A stretch of DNA of 64,000 nucleotides from Lachnospiraceae bacterium (lineage in GTDB: Bacteria > Bacillota > Clostridia > Lachnospirales > Lachnospiraceae), in contig JAFUGT010000017.1 of assembly GCA_017469275.1 (NCBI GenBank), positions 60,869 to 124,868 of the forward strand. The letters run 5' to 3'. The notes beneath the pieces are model-generated. The model was not told the DNA's origin and ran no database searches. It saw only the letters and a program-made list of their open reading frames with translations. Shown one piece after another: positions 9,201 through 18,534 of this stretch (positions within the stretch are counted from its first letter, which is position 1; the number at the start of each line of letters is the position of its first letter). The translations under genes and the position numbers were made by a program.

Positions 9201-10004
9201 ATGAAAAATGATAATAATAAAAATAATAGAAAAAGTACCACCGACAAAAGTGTAAAATTAACCGGAGTTAATTTTGTTCCTGTGATAGTGATTGTGGTAT
9301 TTCTTCTTGTGTGGCAGGCTGCATGTACACTTCATTGGGTTCCGGGATATATGCTGCCTTCTCCGATTCAGGTCATACAGGCTTTTATAGGTGATTTTCC
9401 GTTGCTTATGAGTCACGCAAAAGTAACTTTGATAGAAGCTTTGTTGGGACTTTTTTGTGGAGTTCTTTTGGGATTTGTTTGTGCCGTATTTATGGATTCA
9501 TTTCCATTGGTCAAGAAAGGACTATATCCCATTCTGGTAATTAGTCAGACAATACCGCCGGTCGCAATAGCACCACTGCTTATCCTGTGGTTTTCCTATG
9601 GTATTGCCCCCAAGGTCATTCTTGTGGTACTGGTATCATTTTTTCCAATGGCTGTGGGACTGTTAGATGGTCTTCAATCTGTGGATGAGGATATGATTAA
9701 GCTGATGAAATCCATGAAGGCAACAAAAAGCCAGATATTCCGGTACGCCAAATTTCCGGCTGCTCTTACAGAGTTCTTTTCAGGGGTGCGCATGGCAGTT
9801 GCATATTCTGTTGTGGGCGCAGTGATTTCTGAGTGGCTCGGAGGCTTTTCAGGACTTGGAGTATATATGACAAGGGTTAAGAAGTCTATGGCATATGACA
9901 AGATGTTTGCAGTAATCTTTTTTGTGTCAGTAATCAGCCTTTTGCTGATGGCACTGGTAAGTGTGATACAGAGGAAGGTTATGCCCTGGAGTAAGGTGAG
10001 GTAA
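9201..10004 (+). CDS. thiX: ThiX-like ABC transporter permease (HMP/thiamine-precursor uptake)
   Basis: About 267 residues with six membrane helices and a BPD_transp_1 (SsuC/TauC/ThiX-type) fold. The EAA loop (MKSMKATKSQIFRYAKFPAAL.EFFSG.R) is well preserved and contacts the ATPase. It lies between a thiamine-binding protein and an NMT1/THI5-like binding protein, downstream of a TPP riboswitch. That context gives the substrate class: formylaminopyrimidine or hydroxymethylpyrimidine precursors of thiamine. The start is uncertain: AGGAGG overlaps a GTG at 9183, while ATG 9201 has AGGT seven bases upstream. I list 9201. The 218 bases upstream contain a GGTGG/CCACC hairpin near 9036 but no recognisable gene. 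Confidence 0.83.
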   Translation: MKNDNNKNNRKSTTDKSVKLTGVNFVPVIVIVVFLLVWQAACTLHWVPGYMLPSPIQVIQAFIGDFPLLMSHAKVTLIEALLGLFCGVLLGFVCAVFMDSFPLVKKGLYPILVISQTIPPVAIAPLLILWFSYGIAPKVILVVLVSFFPMAVGLLDGLQSVDEDMIKLMKSMKATKSQIFRYAKFPAALTEFFSGVRMAVAYSVVGAVISEWLGGFSGLGVYMTRVKKSMAYDKMFAVIFFVSVISLLLMALVSVIQRKVMPWSKVR

Positions 10005-10030
10005 ATAATTATATATAAAGGAGATAGAAA

Positions 10031-11056
10031 ATGAGAATAATGAGAAAATTAGCAACAGCAATTTGGGCAACGGCTATGACATTGGCACTTGCCGGATGTG
10101 GAAAAGGGGATGATATTGCCCCATTAACAAATGTGGAAGATGGTAACGGTAGTGAGTTGAAAGAAATCACTCTTGTCCTTGACTGGACGCCTAATACCAA
10201 TCATACAGGTTTTTATGTGGCAGTCAATGAAGGCTTTTATGAGGAGGAGGGGCTTAAGGTCAATATAGTTCAACCACCCGAGGATGGAGCTACAACAATG
10301 GTCGCAAGCGGTCAGGCACAGTTCGGTATTGATTTTCAGGATTATCTTCCGCCGGTATTTACTTCTGAGGAAAAGATTCCTGTGACCGCTGTTGCGGCAC
10401 TTATACAACACAATACTTCCGGTATCATTTCCTTGAAGGAGGATAACATCAATTCGCCAAAAGATCTTGAGGGTAAGAATTACGCAACCTGGGATCTTCC
10501 TATCGAAAAGGCGATGATGCAGAATATAGTAGAAGCGGATGGTGGAGATTTCAGTAAAGTTAATCTGATTCCTGAATATGTAGAAAATGAGGCTGCAGCA
10601 CTTCAGCAGGATATTGATGCTATATGGGTATATTATGCATGGGCCGGAATTTCCACAAAGCAGGCAGGACTTGATACTAACATGTTCTATTTCAAGGATA
10701 TAACTCCTGAATTTGATTATTACAGCCCGGTTATAGTTTCAAATACAGACTGGCTTTCCGAAAATGAAGATGTTGCCAAAGCCTTTCTGCGTGCCACAAA
10801 GAAAGGTTACGAATTTGCAATAAATGATCCCGATACCGCCGCAGAGATTCTTGTTAATCAGGTTCCCGAACTTAGTCTTGAACTTGTGAAAGAAAGCCAG
10901 GAGTGGCTGTCGCCTCAGTATAAGGCAGAGGTTGAAAGATGGGGATACATTGATCAGAGCAGATGGGATGCATTTTATAAATGGCTTTCGGATAACGGAT
11001 TATCAGAAGAGATTCCGGCAGGATATGGTTTTACTAACGAGTACCTTCCGGATTGA
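10031..11056 (+). CDS. thiY: ThiY-like lipoprotein, NMT1/THI5-family substrate-binding protein
   Basis: A 341-residue binding protein with a lipoprotein signal peptide (lipobox ALAGC, Cys23). The mature part is a typical NMT1/THI5-like fold: ITLVLDWTPNTNHTGFYVA, NEGFYEEEGLKVNIVQP, MVASGQAQFGIDFQDYL, PKDLEGKNYATW, and a C-terminal WGYIDQSRWDAF. WTPNTNHTGFYVA is characteristic of ThiY-type proteins that bind N-formyl-4-amino-5-aminomethyl-2-methylpyrimidine or HMP. GGAGAT lies just upstream of the ATG, and the gene starts 26 bases after the permease. Together with the riboswitch, this makes uptake of thiamine precursors well supported. Confidence 0.9.
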   Translation: MRIMRKLATAIWATAMTLALAGCGKGDDIAPLTNVEDGNGSELKEITLVLDWTPNTNHTGFYVAVNEGFYEEEGLKVNIVQPPEDGATTMVASGQAQFGIDFQDYLPPVFTSEEKIPVTAVAALIQHNTSGIISLKEDNINSPKDLEGKNYATWDLPIEKAMMQNIVEADGGDFSKVNLIPEYVENEAAALQQDIDAIWVYYAWAGISTKQAGLDTNMFYFKDITPEFDYYSPVIVSNTDWLSENEDVAKAFLRATKKGYEFAINDPDTAAEILVNQVPELSLELVKESQEWLSPQYKAEVERWGYIDQSRWDAFYKWLSDNGLSEEIPAGYGFTNEYLPD

Positions 11057-11151
11057 GGATATAATTATCAGGCAGGTATAACAGGGGATAACGGTACGCT
11101 TTCATTAACCGGTATCTTTCGATTGATGATATAACGTTTTAGAGGAGATAT

Positions 11152-12000
11152 ATGGGAAAAAGGATTTTAACTGTAGATAATATTTCAAAATCATATGGTG
11201 ATAAGCATGTACTTGAGAATATCAATATAACCCTGAATCAGGGTGAACTTGTAAGTATACTCGGAGTGAGCGGAGTAGGGAAAACGACTCTATTCAATGT
11301 TCTCTCCGGGCTTATAATGCCGGATTCCGGAAATGTAACGCTATATTCCCATAATAGTGCTTCTGGTATACAATCATCAGTTGTGTCCAATAATGGGAAT
11401 ACAGATAGTGACACTGGAGATGAAAAGGAAGTTGCCGGAGGGGATTCTACTCAGACGACGGATATCACAGGAAAGACAGGGTATCTCAGTTATATGCTGC
11501 AGAAAGATCTTCTCCTTCCGCATAAGACCGTAATAGAAAATGCTGCATTACCGCTACTGCTTAACAGGATGCCAAAGAAAAAAGCATTGAAGATTGCAGG
11601 AGAGCAATTTGAGCATTTTGGGATAGAAGGAACGCAATATCAGTATCCGGCAGAATTGTCAGGGGGAATGAGACAGCGGGTGGCGTTGCTTAGAACATAT
11701 CTATGTGATAAAGAGGTTGCACTGCTTGATGAACCCTTTAGCGCACTGGATACAATCACAAGAGCATCCATGCAGCAATGGTATATTGATATGATGAAAG
11801 ATATTAAGTTATCAACACTGTTCATCACCCATGATATGGATGAAGCAATATTGTTATCTGACAGAATATATATACTTAAAGGCAGTCCGGCTTCAATTGC
11901 AGATGAGATTATAATAGATGAGCCCAAACCGAGAAATTCAGAGTTTGGGCTCACGGATAAGTTCCTTAGTTATAAAAAAATAATAAGAGATATGCTCTAG
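11152..12000 (+). CDS. thiZ: ThiZ-like ABC transporter ATP-binding protein with an acidic insertion
   Basis: A 282-residue nitrate/sulfonate/taurine-type ABC ATPase. Walker A GVSGVGKTT is at residues 38-46, the Q-loop is near residue 117, and the signature is LSGGMRQR. Walker B is VALLDEPFSALD and the H-loop is THDMDEA. All catalytic residues are intact. Between Walker A and the Q-loop there is a poorly conserved Ser/Asn/Gly/Asp-rich insertion (about residues 66-108) that related ATPases usually lack. It is the last gene of the riboswitch-controlled operon. Its stop codon lies two bases from the stop of the convergent kinase gene, leaving no room for a separate terminator. Confidence 0.9.
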   Translation: MGKRILTVDNISKSYGDKHVLENINITLNQGELVSILGVSGVGKTTLFNVLSGLIMPDSGNVTLYSHNSASGIQSSVVSNNGNTDSDTGDEKEVAGGDSTQTTDITGKTGYLSYMLQKDLLLPHKTVIENAALPLLLNRMPKKKALKIAGEQFEHFGIEGTQYQYPAELSGGMRQRVALLRTYLCDKEVALLDEPFSALDTITRASMQQWYIDMMKDIKLSTLFITHDMDEAILLSDRIYILKGSPASIADEIIIDEPKPRNSEFGLTDKFLSYKKIIRDML

Positions 12001-12002
12001 TA

Positions 12003-13382
12003 TTAGAAAAGTACCTGTTTAAGCGTCTCTAACAAATGGTCGATGTCAATAGGCTTGGACAGATGACCGTTCATACCTGCTGCTGCAGTGCGTCGCTTAT
12101 CTTCATCAAACACATTGGCGGTCATTGCAAGTATTGGTATCTCACATTTGCCGGGATCATCGAGGGTACGAATAAGCTTGGTTGCTTCGTATCCGTCCAT
12201 TACAGGCATCTGAATATCCATAAGGATGACATCGTAATATCCGGGTGGGGAATTGCGTACCATACTTACTGCCTCTTCACCATTAGCAGCTTCCTCCACG
12301 GTGAAATGGCTCATCTCTAATATAGTTCTTGCCATTTCCCGATTGACCAAAACATCATCAACCAAAAGTATTCGCTTGCCGCTGAAGTCAACCGGTGTCG
12401 CGTCTGCAAGCGGCTCCGCACTTACGGCCTTTAGCGCTGGGTTAAATGCAACCTTTCTGCTCTTAGACTGATTCTGTTGAAGCTTGAAATTCAAATATAT
12501 AATGAATTCTGTTCCTTTCTTAGGTATGGTAATCAGGTCTATCTTGCCATGCATAAGGTCAATTAGATTCTTAGCTATGGACATTCCAAGACCTGTTCCA
12601 CCCGCATCGTCTACGGCAGACGAATTTTCTCTTTCAAAGGGCTCGAAAATTTTGGCAGCAAATTCCGGAGTCATACCTATACCGTTATCTTTAATGTGTA
12701 TCTCATATGCCCCCGTTCCATCGGGAGCATTATCTTTTTGAAGTACCGAAACCGAAATTTCGCCACCGGTTTTGGTGTATTTGACAGCGTTAGAGAGCAG
12801 ATTGATCATAATCTGGTTAAGACGCATGCGGTCGCAATATACGTTATCCTGTCGTATTCCCTCAATATTGAATATAAGCCCCTGCTTCTTAGCTTCGGTG
12901 TCTGATATGATCATCGTGTGAAGCTCGGACATAATATCTGTTAATGAACAGGGAACTTCCTCTAACTCAATCTTGCCGTTTTTGATCTGCTCCATTTCTA
13001 ACATATCGTTGATGAGAGCCATCAAATGATCGCTGGATGCCTGAACTTTGGTAAGATAATTGCGAACGGCTTCCGGATCACCTGCATTATTAAGGGCAAG
13101 TCTGGTATATCCAACAATAGCATTCATAGGGGTTCTTATATCATGAGAAATGTTTGTGAGAAACTCATTTCTTATCCTTGCCTCATCGCTGGCTGTGGCA
13201 GCATTTGATGAAGTTGACAATGCTCTATTATCTGAATATCCGGCATTGTATTTATCTGGGTTGATATGATCAAAATGATGACTGTCATTGTCATTTTTTT
13301 TGTTTTTTGTCTGGTTTTTCCAATACGAACTTAAGTGGAAATCCGGTTTTTTGCCGGTTTTAACTTTGAGTTTTCTTCCCAT
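12003..13382 (-). CDS. Hybrid histidine kinase without sensor domain (HisKA-HATPase-REC)
   Basis: A 459-residue soluble protein. After about 75 basic, Asn/Asp-rich residues comes a HisKA domain with the H-box [16 protein letters not shown]. It is followed by HATPase_c with the N-box [22 protein letters not shown], and [11 protein letters not shown]-terminal receiver domain has DD (ILLVDDV), the phospho-acceptor Asp in [16 protein letters not shown], and the lysine in LSKPI. There are no membrane helices and no PAS, GAF or Cache domain, so signal input must come through a partner or the charged N-terminus. No output-domain response regulator is adjacent. The gene is convergent with the thiamine-precursor transporter. 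Confidence 0.88.
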   Translation of the reverse strand: MGRKLKVKTGKKPDFHLSSYWKNQTKNKKNDNDSHHFDHINPDKYNAGYSDNRALSTSSNAATASDEARIRNEFLTNISHDIRTPMNAIVGYTRLALNNAGDPEAVRNYLTKVQASSDHLMALINDMLEMEQIKNGKIELEEVPCSLTDIMSELHTMIISDTEAKKQGLIFNIEGIRQDNVYCDRMRLNQIMINLLSNAVKYTKTGGEISVSVLQKDNAPDGTGAYEIHIKDNGIGMTPEFAAKIFEPFERENSSAVDDAGGTGLGMSIAKNLIDLMHGKIDLITIPKKGTEFIIYLNFKLQQNQSKSRKVAFNPALKAVSAEPLADATPVDFSGKRILLVDDVLVNREMARTILEMSHFTVEEAANGEEAVSMVRNSPPGYYDVILMDIQMPVMDGYEATKLIRTLDDPGKCEIPILAMTANVFDEDKRRTAAAGMNGHLSKPIDIDHLLETLKQVLF

Positions 13383-13613
13383 GTCAGCCCCCCTTCAGCT
13401 ATTTTATTATTTGATATTAGTATATCATATTATACATTACTCCATTTTTGACGTCAAATAAAATGTCAATTAAGGTGTTTGCAGGTTGACATATCGGGCA
13501 ATTGTATGTAAAACTATATCGCAGAGGCAGGCAATTGCGATAGGCTCTTGAACAGTTTGCTAATTGTATAAATGGTAATTTCGCAGTTGCATGATTAATG
13601 GCTATAAGGAAAA

Positions 13614-15065
13614 ATGTCCAACATCAGAAAGGAAGTGAGTTTGTTGTACAGATTAAATGTTCCCTATAGGGAGAAGGATGAGGCAAAGGCGCTGGGGGCA
13701 AAATGGAATTATAAAGAGAAATTCTGGTATTGTGAGGGTGAACTTACGGAGGGTCTTAGAAGATGGTATGATGCTCCTGATGCCATTACAGATAGTAATG
13801 CTTTTGAAAATACACACGATGATTCTAATACTTCGTTTAGAGAAACAGGCATTGATGATGAGAATGATTTATATAAAACGGTTTCTCAGGTTAATCAGAT
13901 GATATATGAACAATTTGATGACAATATTTCTTTTCAGATGATAATGGTTAAGGGGGAAGTGACAAACTATAGTGGTCATAAAGGACGTAATTACTATTTT
14001 GCCATCAAAGATGATATGTCATTACTGCCTTGTTTTATGTGGGAGGATACAGCCGCTTCTGTTTTGAAATTCAAGTTAGAGCAGGGGCAGCAGGTGGCGA
14101 TTATAGGAAAACTGGATTATTATAAGGCCGGTGGGAAAAGTCAGTTGATCGTCAGACAGATAATTAATATAGGTGATGGTGCGGCTAATCTGGCTTTCCT
14201 TAAACTCAAAGCACAATTAGAAGCGGAAGGTCTATTCGATGAGGAGCACAAGAAACCGATTCCGAAGTATCCGGAAAAAATAGGTATTATAACTTCTAAG
14301 GATGGTCAGGCGATAAAGGATATATGTAAAGTTGCGTCTAAGCGTAATCCCTATGTGCAGCTCATACTCTATCATGTCAATGTTCAGGGGAAAAATGCAG
14401 TAGGAACGATAATTGAAGGCATAAAATATATGGATACACAGGGGGTCGATACCATAATTGTCGGACGGGGCGGTGGTTCGGACGAGGAGCTTATGGCTTA
14501 TAACGATGAAATGATAGCCAGAACTGTGTATGGGGCTGCAACTCCGATAATATCTGCTGTGGGACATGAAGGACATTGGACTCTTATCGACTATGTGTCT
14601 GATAAAAGAGTTGCCACTCCCTCGGAGGCGGCTGAGGAAGCAGTGCCGGATATTATGGTGGATGTAATCAGGGTCTCTCGACTTAGAAAAAGTATAGAAG
14701 CTAATATGATTAATCAACTAGAACAGAGAAAACTTCTGTTAAAGGCAGGAAAGGCATTACTTGAAAAGAATAGTCCTGAGGCAAGGCTTAAGGAAAGAAT
14801 TGACCGGCTGTCGTTATTGTCAGAGCATATAAAAGACAATATTACAAGGGCTGTAGAATTAAGAAAACATCGTTATGAATTGCTTGTGGCAGGATTACAC
14901 GGACTTTCTCCAACAGCGAAACTGGTGAATGGTTTTGGATACATTTCCAGAAACGAAAGACCGGTCACAAGTGTTGAGGAGGTTGCAAAAGGAGATACCT
15001 TGAAGATAGATATCCATGACGGTACTATAGTGACTGAGGTTACGGAAATTATGGATAAAATATAG
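13614..15065 (+). CDS. xseA: Exodeoxyribonuclease VII large subunit with N-terminal DUF5710 domain
   Basis: A 483-residue large subunit of exonuclease VII, which degrades single-stranded DNA in complex with XseB. The OB-fold domain (VNQMIYEQFDDNISFQMIMVKGEVTN) begins near residue 90. The catalytic domain carries KIGIITSKDGQAIKDI, GRGGGSDEELMAYND, SAVGHEGHWTLIDYVSDKRVATPSEAAE, and the C-terminal GFGYISR. The first 45 or so residues (LYRLNVPYREKDEAKALGAKWNYKEKFWYC, read in parts) resemble the DUF5710 module and are absent from most XseA proteins. ATG 13614 has AAGGA upstream. A downstream GTG/TTG near 13635-13641 with AAAGGAAG is an alternative that would still include the module. Confidence 0.92.
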   Translation: MSNIRKEVSLLYRLNVPYREKDEAKALGAKWNYKEKFWYCEGELTEGLRRWYDAPDAITDSNAFENTHDDSNTSFRETGIDDENDLYKTVSQVNQMIYEQFDDNISFQMIMVKGEVTNYSGHKGRNYYFAIKDDMSLLPCFMWEDTAASVLKFKLEQGQQVAIIGKLDYYKAGGKSQLIVRQIINIGDGAANLAFLKLKAQLEAEGLFDEEHKKPIPKYPEKIGIITSKDGQAIKDICKVASKRNPYVQLILYHVNVQGKNAVGTIIEGIKYMDTQGVDTIIVGRGGGSDEELMAYNDEMIARTVYGAATPIISAVGHEGHWTLIDYVSDKRVATPSEAAEEAVPDIMVDVIRVSRLRKSIEANMINQLEQRKLLLKAGKALLEKNSPEARLKERIDRLSLLSEHIKDNITRAVELRKHRYELLVAGLHGLSPTAKLVNGFGYISRNERPVTSVEEVAKGDTLKIDIHDGTIVTEVTEIMDKI

Positions 15066-15159
15066 ATTATTTATAGATGTGGTGCTTGATTGTACAGTAG
15101 CATAAAGGAGAAAAGAGTTTGGAAATATCTGATTACATAAATATAAGGAGGTAGGAAAG

Positions 15160-15363
15160 ATGGCAGGAAAGAAAGCAGCAGAGAAAGAGTTTAATGTTGA
15201 TGAAGCCTTAGATCGCTTAGAGGAAATCAATAAGAAATTATCAGAGAAGGGTATAGCTCTTAATGAGTCATTGGAACTATATAAAGAGGGGACTGTTCTG
15301 GCTGCTAAATGTCAGGAGCATTTGGAAGGTGTTGAGAAGACTTTACAGATTATTAACGGATAA
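15160..15363 (+). CDS. xseB: Exodeoxyribonuclease VII small subunit
   Basis: A 67-residue protein with the XseB helix pair: FNVDEALDRLEEINKKLSEKGI, ALNESLELYKEGTVLAAKCQ, LEGVEKTLQIING. It has the standard length for the family and follows xseA by 94 bases. AAGGAGG lies upstream of the ATG. The protein forms the exonuclease VII complex with XseA. Confidence 0.95.
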   Translation: MAGKKAAEKEFNVDEALDRLEEINKKLSEKGIALNESLELYKEGTVLAAKCQEHLEGVEKTLQIING

Positions 15364-15493
15364 TACATCAAAGTCTTTCAAAGGTAGCATTTGCTTTACA
15401 TTTATTGGGCGGGAGTGCTATAATTGAGCATATCTGTATCAGATATAATTGCTGACGTTTGATATTTGTGTGGCGCGGGCGTACGGAGGAGAT

Positions 15494-16852
15494 ATGAATA
15501 TTATTGTTGTAGGCTGCGGTATGGTTGGATACAGTCTGGTAGAGCAGCTTAGTTCTGAAAATCATGATATAGTAGTGATAGATGAGGACGAGAACAGAGT
15601 CAGATATATAACAGATGAATTTGATGCCATGGGTGTTATCGGCAGTGGCGAGGATTGTAAGATACTTGTTGAGGCGGGTATAGAACGTACAGATTTGTTG
15701 ATAGCTGTGACAGATGTGGACGAGAAGAATCTTCTTTGTTGTATCATGGCCAAACGGTTTGAAAACTGTCGTACAATAGCCAGAGTACGCAATCCTGTTT
15801 ACAGCTCTGAGACGGGTTTTTTGCGTCGGGAACTGGGTTTGTCTATGATAATTAATCCTGAACAGATTGCAGCTAATGAGATTGCAAGAATTATTCAATT
15901 TCCCCCTGAGATTAAGGTCGATACGTTTACAAGGGGAAGGATAGAATTGCTAAGTCTTCAGGTGGCAGAGGGCAGTTTCCTTGAGCATGCAACCGTCAGA
16001 AGTATTAGGGCAAGACTTAACTGTAATGTTCTTGTCTGCCTTGTTACAAGAGATGAGGATGCATTTATTCCTGACATTGATACAGAATTTTTGGCGGGTG
16101 ACAATATTGTTATATCCGCTCTTCCTACGGAAGCCAATACTTTCTTTTTGAAGAGCAGAATTCAACCACAGCGCATCAAAACGGTTATGATAGTCGGAGG
16201 AGGAACTACAGGTTATTATCTTGCCAGAAGATTAACGGATATTGGAATTTACACAAAGATAATTGAATCTGATACAAAAAGGTGTGAAGAATTGTCGGAT
16301 ATGCTGCCGGAAGCAGTAATAATCAATGGAGATGGAACGGACGAACGCCTTTTATTGCAGGAGGGGATTTCTGCGATGGATGCCTTTGCCGCTCTTACAG
16401 GCCTTGACGAAGAGAATGTCTTTCTATCCCTATATGCAAAGAATGTTTCAAAATGTCAGACAGTCACGAAGATTAACAGAATTAATTATACCGAAGTGAT
16501 TAATAAGATGGATTTGGATTCAGTTATCTTCCCAAGGACACTGACAGCGGATTATATTGTTAAATATGCGCGTTCCATGATGAATGGTGTAAGCAGTAAT
16601 GTGGAGAATATTTTCAGACTTGAGAATGGTAAGGCTGAGGCATTTGAGTTCTTCGTTTCTGAAGCATCTGCAGTAACCGGTGTTCCGATTGCAAGACTGA
16701 AATTGAAAAATGATCTTATAATATGCTCTATTACCAGAAACAGTCAGGTGATCATTCCGGGCGGTCATGATGAGATAAGGGTTGGAGATGCGGTTATTGT
16801 AATTACGACCAGATCTTTCTTTAGTGATATTAAGGATATTGTTAACCGATAA
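15494..16852 (+). CDS. trkA: TrkA potassium-uptake regulator, two RCK_N/RCK_C modules
   Basis: About 452 residues with two tandem RCK modules, as in TrkA. The first Rossmann motif is IIVVGCGMVGYSLVEQL (residues 2-18), with the acidic VVIDEDE after beta-2. The second is VMIVGGGTTGYYLARRL near residue 230. Each is followed by a TrkA_C domain. The protein is the cytoplasmic NAD(H)- and ATP-sensing gate of the Trk channel. I chose ATG 15494 because CGGAGGAG precedes it and the Rossmann fold begins directly there; the frame is open from 15449. TrkH follows within about 25 bases, so the two form an operon. Confidence 0.94.
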   Translation: MNIIVVGCGMVGYSLVEQLSSENHDIVVIDEDENRVRYITDEFDAMGVIGSGEDCKILVEAGIERTDLLIAVTDVDEKNLLCCIMAKRFENCRTIARVRNPVYSSETGFLRRELGLSMIINPEQIAANEIARIIQFPPEIKVDTFTRGRIELLSLQVAEGSFLEHATVRSIRARLNCNVLVCLVTRDEDAFIPDIDTEFLAGDNIVISALPTEANTFFLKSRIQPQRIKTVMIVGGGTTGYYLARRLTDIGIYTKIIESDTKRCEELSDMLPEAVIINGDGTDERLLLQEGISAMDAFAALTGLDEENVFLSLYAKNVSKCQTVTKINRINYTEVINKMDLDSVIFPRTLTADYIVKYARSMMNGVSSNVENIFRLENGKAEAFEFFVSEASAVTGVPIARLKLKNDLIICSITRNSQVIIPGGHDEIRVGDAVIVITTRSFFSDIKDIVNR

Positions 16853-16876
16853 AATGTCGAGGTGAATTATAAGACG

Positions 16877-18319
16877 ATGAATATTGCAATTATAGTTTAT
16901 GTAATTGGGTGGGTTTTGGAATTTGAGGCATTGTTTTTGAGCCTGCCGATGTTTGTGGGATTGTATTATAAGGAATATAACAGTAGTCTTGCATATTTTA
17001 TTGTGGCGATCCTTTGTCTTACCATCGGTTTTATTTTAAGAAGGATACCTCTTAAAAGCGATGAGCTGTATCTGCGGGAAGGCTTTGCCGCAGTTGCATT
17101 TTCATGGCTTTTTTTAAGTGTTTTCGGTTGCTTCCCGTTTATGATCACAGGGGAGATTCCAGGTTTTATCAATGCTCTTTTTGAGACTGTGTCGGGTTTT
17201 ACAACAACAGGTGCATCAATATTAAATGATGTGGAAGCGTTAAGTCATGCAAGTATATTCTGGAGAAGTTTTACCCACTGGGTGGGAGGTATGGGAATAT
17301 TCATGCTCATTCTTACAATTCTGCCGCTTGCCGGGGCTCATGGAATGAACCTGATGAGGGCAGAAAGCCCCGGACCTTCGGTTGGAAAGGTTCTTCCCAA
17401 GATTAAGGATACAGCTATAATGACTTATGCAGCATATATTGGTATTACGGTTATAGGTTTTATTACTTTTTTGTTTACGAGGATGTCGGTCTTTGAAGCG
17501 GCAACTATGATATTTGGAACCGTGGGAACCGGAGGTTTTGGAATATATAATGATTCTGTGGCATCATTTACACCGCTGCAGATTAACGTTATTACATTTT
17601 TTATGATAATAAGTGGAATTAATTATAATATGTATTTCTGTCTTATGACGAGACAGTTTAAGCAGGCCTTTTCTTTTGAGGAAATCAGATGGTATATTGC
17701 TATTATTGTTACGAGTACATGTGTTATATCGTATAATATTCATCATATGTATCCTACTATTAGTGAGAGCATCAGACATGCAGCTTTTCAGGTGGGTTCA
17801 ATTATCACCACCAGTGGTTTTTCGACGGCTGATTTTGACAAGTGGCCGCAGTTTTCTAAGACCATTCTGGTAATACTGATGTTCATAGGTGCATGCGCCG
17901 GAAGTACAGGAGGAGGCTTCAAAGTCTCCCGTTTGCTTATTTTGGTCAAATCTATAGGTAAAGAACTGCAGCTTATTATTCATCCGAATCTGAGCAAGCG
18001 TATCCATATAGATCACCATTCGCTCTCGAATGAGACATTGCGCTCAACTAATGCTTATGCAGCAATATATTTTATTCTGGTATTTGCTTCCGTGTTATTG
18101 GTCGGGGTTGACGGATTTGATTTTACAACTAACTTCACGGCTGTGGCGGCTACCCTTAATAACATCGGTCCCGGGCTTGAATTGGTGGGACCGACTCATA
18201 GTTTTGACTTGTACAGTAATTTTGCAAAATGTATTCTTATCTTTGATATGCTGGCAGGACGACTTGAGCTGTTCCCGGTACTGATTTTATTTGTTCCAGG
18301 CTGTTGGAGAAAATATTGA
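16877..18319 (+). CDS. trkH: TrkH-family potassium transporter membrane subunit
   Basis: About 480 residues of polytopic membrane protein with the four selectivity-filter P-loops of the Trk/Ktr/HKT family: VSGFTTTGAS, GTVGTGGFG, ITTSGFSTADF and ATLNNIGPG. The Trk signature GGMGIFMLILTILP and CAGSTGGGFKVSR are also present. It is the pore subunit gated by TrkA, encoded just upstream. A GTG at 16862 is open, but it overlaps the GAGGTG ribosome binding site; ATG 16877 sits 12 bases after that site. The final residues (LFVPGCWRKY) match the usual TrkH end. A terminator-like hairpin follows. Confidence 0.93.
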   Translation: MNIAIIVYVIGWVLEFEALFLSLPMFVGLYYKEYNSSLAYFIVAILCLTIGFILRRIPLKSDELYLREGFAAVAFSWLFLSVFGCFPFMITGEIPGFINALFETVSGFTTTGASILNDVEALSHASIFWRSFTHWVGGMGIFMLILTILPLAGAHGMNLMRAESPGPSVGKVLPKIKDTAIMTYAAYIGITVIGFITFLFTRMSVFEAATMIFGTVGTGGFGIYNDSVASFTPLQINVITFFMIISGINYNMYFCLMTRQFKQAFSFEEIRWYIAIIVTSTCVISYNIHHMYPTISESIRHAAFQVGSIITTSGFSTADFDKWPQFSKTILVILMFIGACAGSTGGGFKVSRLLILVKSIGKELQLIIHPNLSKRIHIDHHSLSNETLRSTNAYAAIYFILVFASVLLVGVDGFDFTTNFTAVAATLNNIGPGLELVGPTHSFDLYSNFAKCILIFDMLAGRLELFPVLILFVPGCWRKY

Positions 18320-18350
18320 AACTTTATAAAATGCATAATTGACGCTTTAG

Positions 18351-18420
18351 GTTGCAAAATGGTTTACATTATTCTACAAACGCTAGAAGATGTATCGGTT
18401 TTGCAACTGTTTTTATTGTT
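18351..18420 (+). terminator. Terminator-like hairpin after trkH
   Basis: A 9-bp stem, GTTGCAAAA (18351-18359) with TTTTGCAAC (18399-18407), has a long 39-base loop and is followed by TGTTTTTATTGTTTTT. The long loop lowers certainty. Confidence 0.5.
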
Positions 18421-18534
18421 TTTATGCGAACGGTATGGTAACATCTTTAACCGGAGTAAAATTTTGTAAGTGTCCATACGGAGCCATCGGGCGACATGAA
18501 AAACATACATAATATATAGATGGGGATTATAAAA

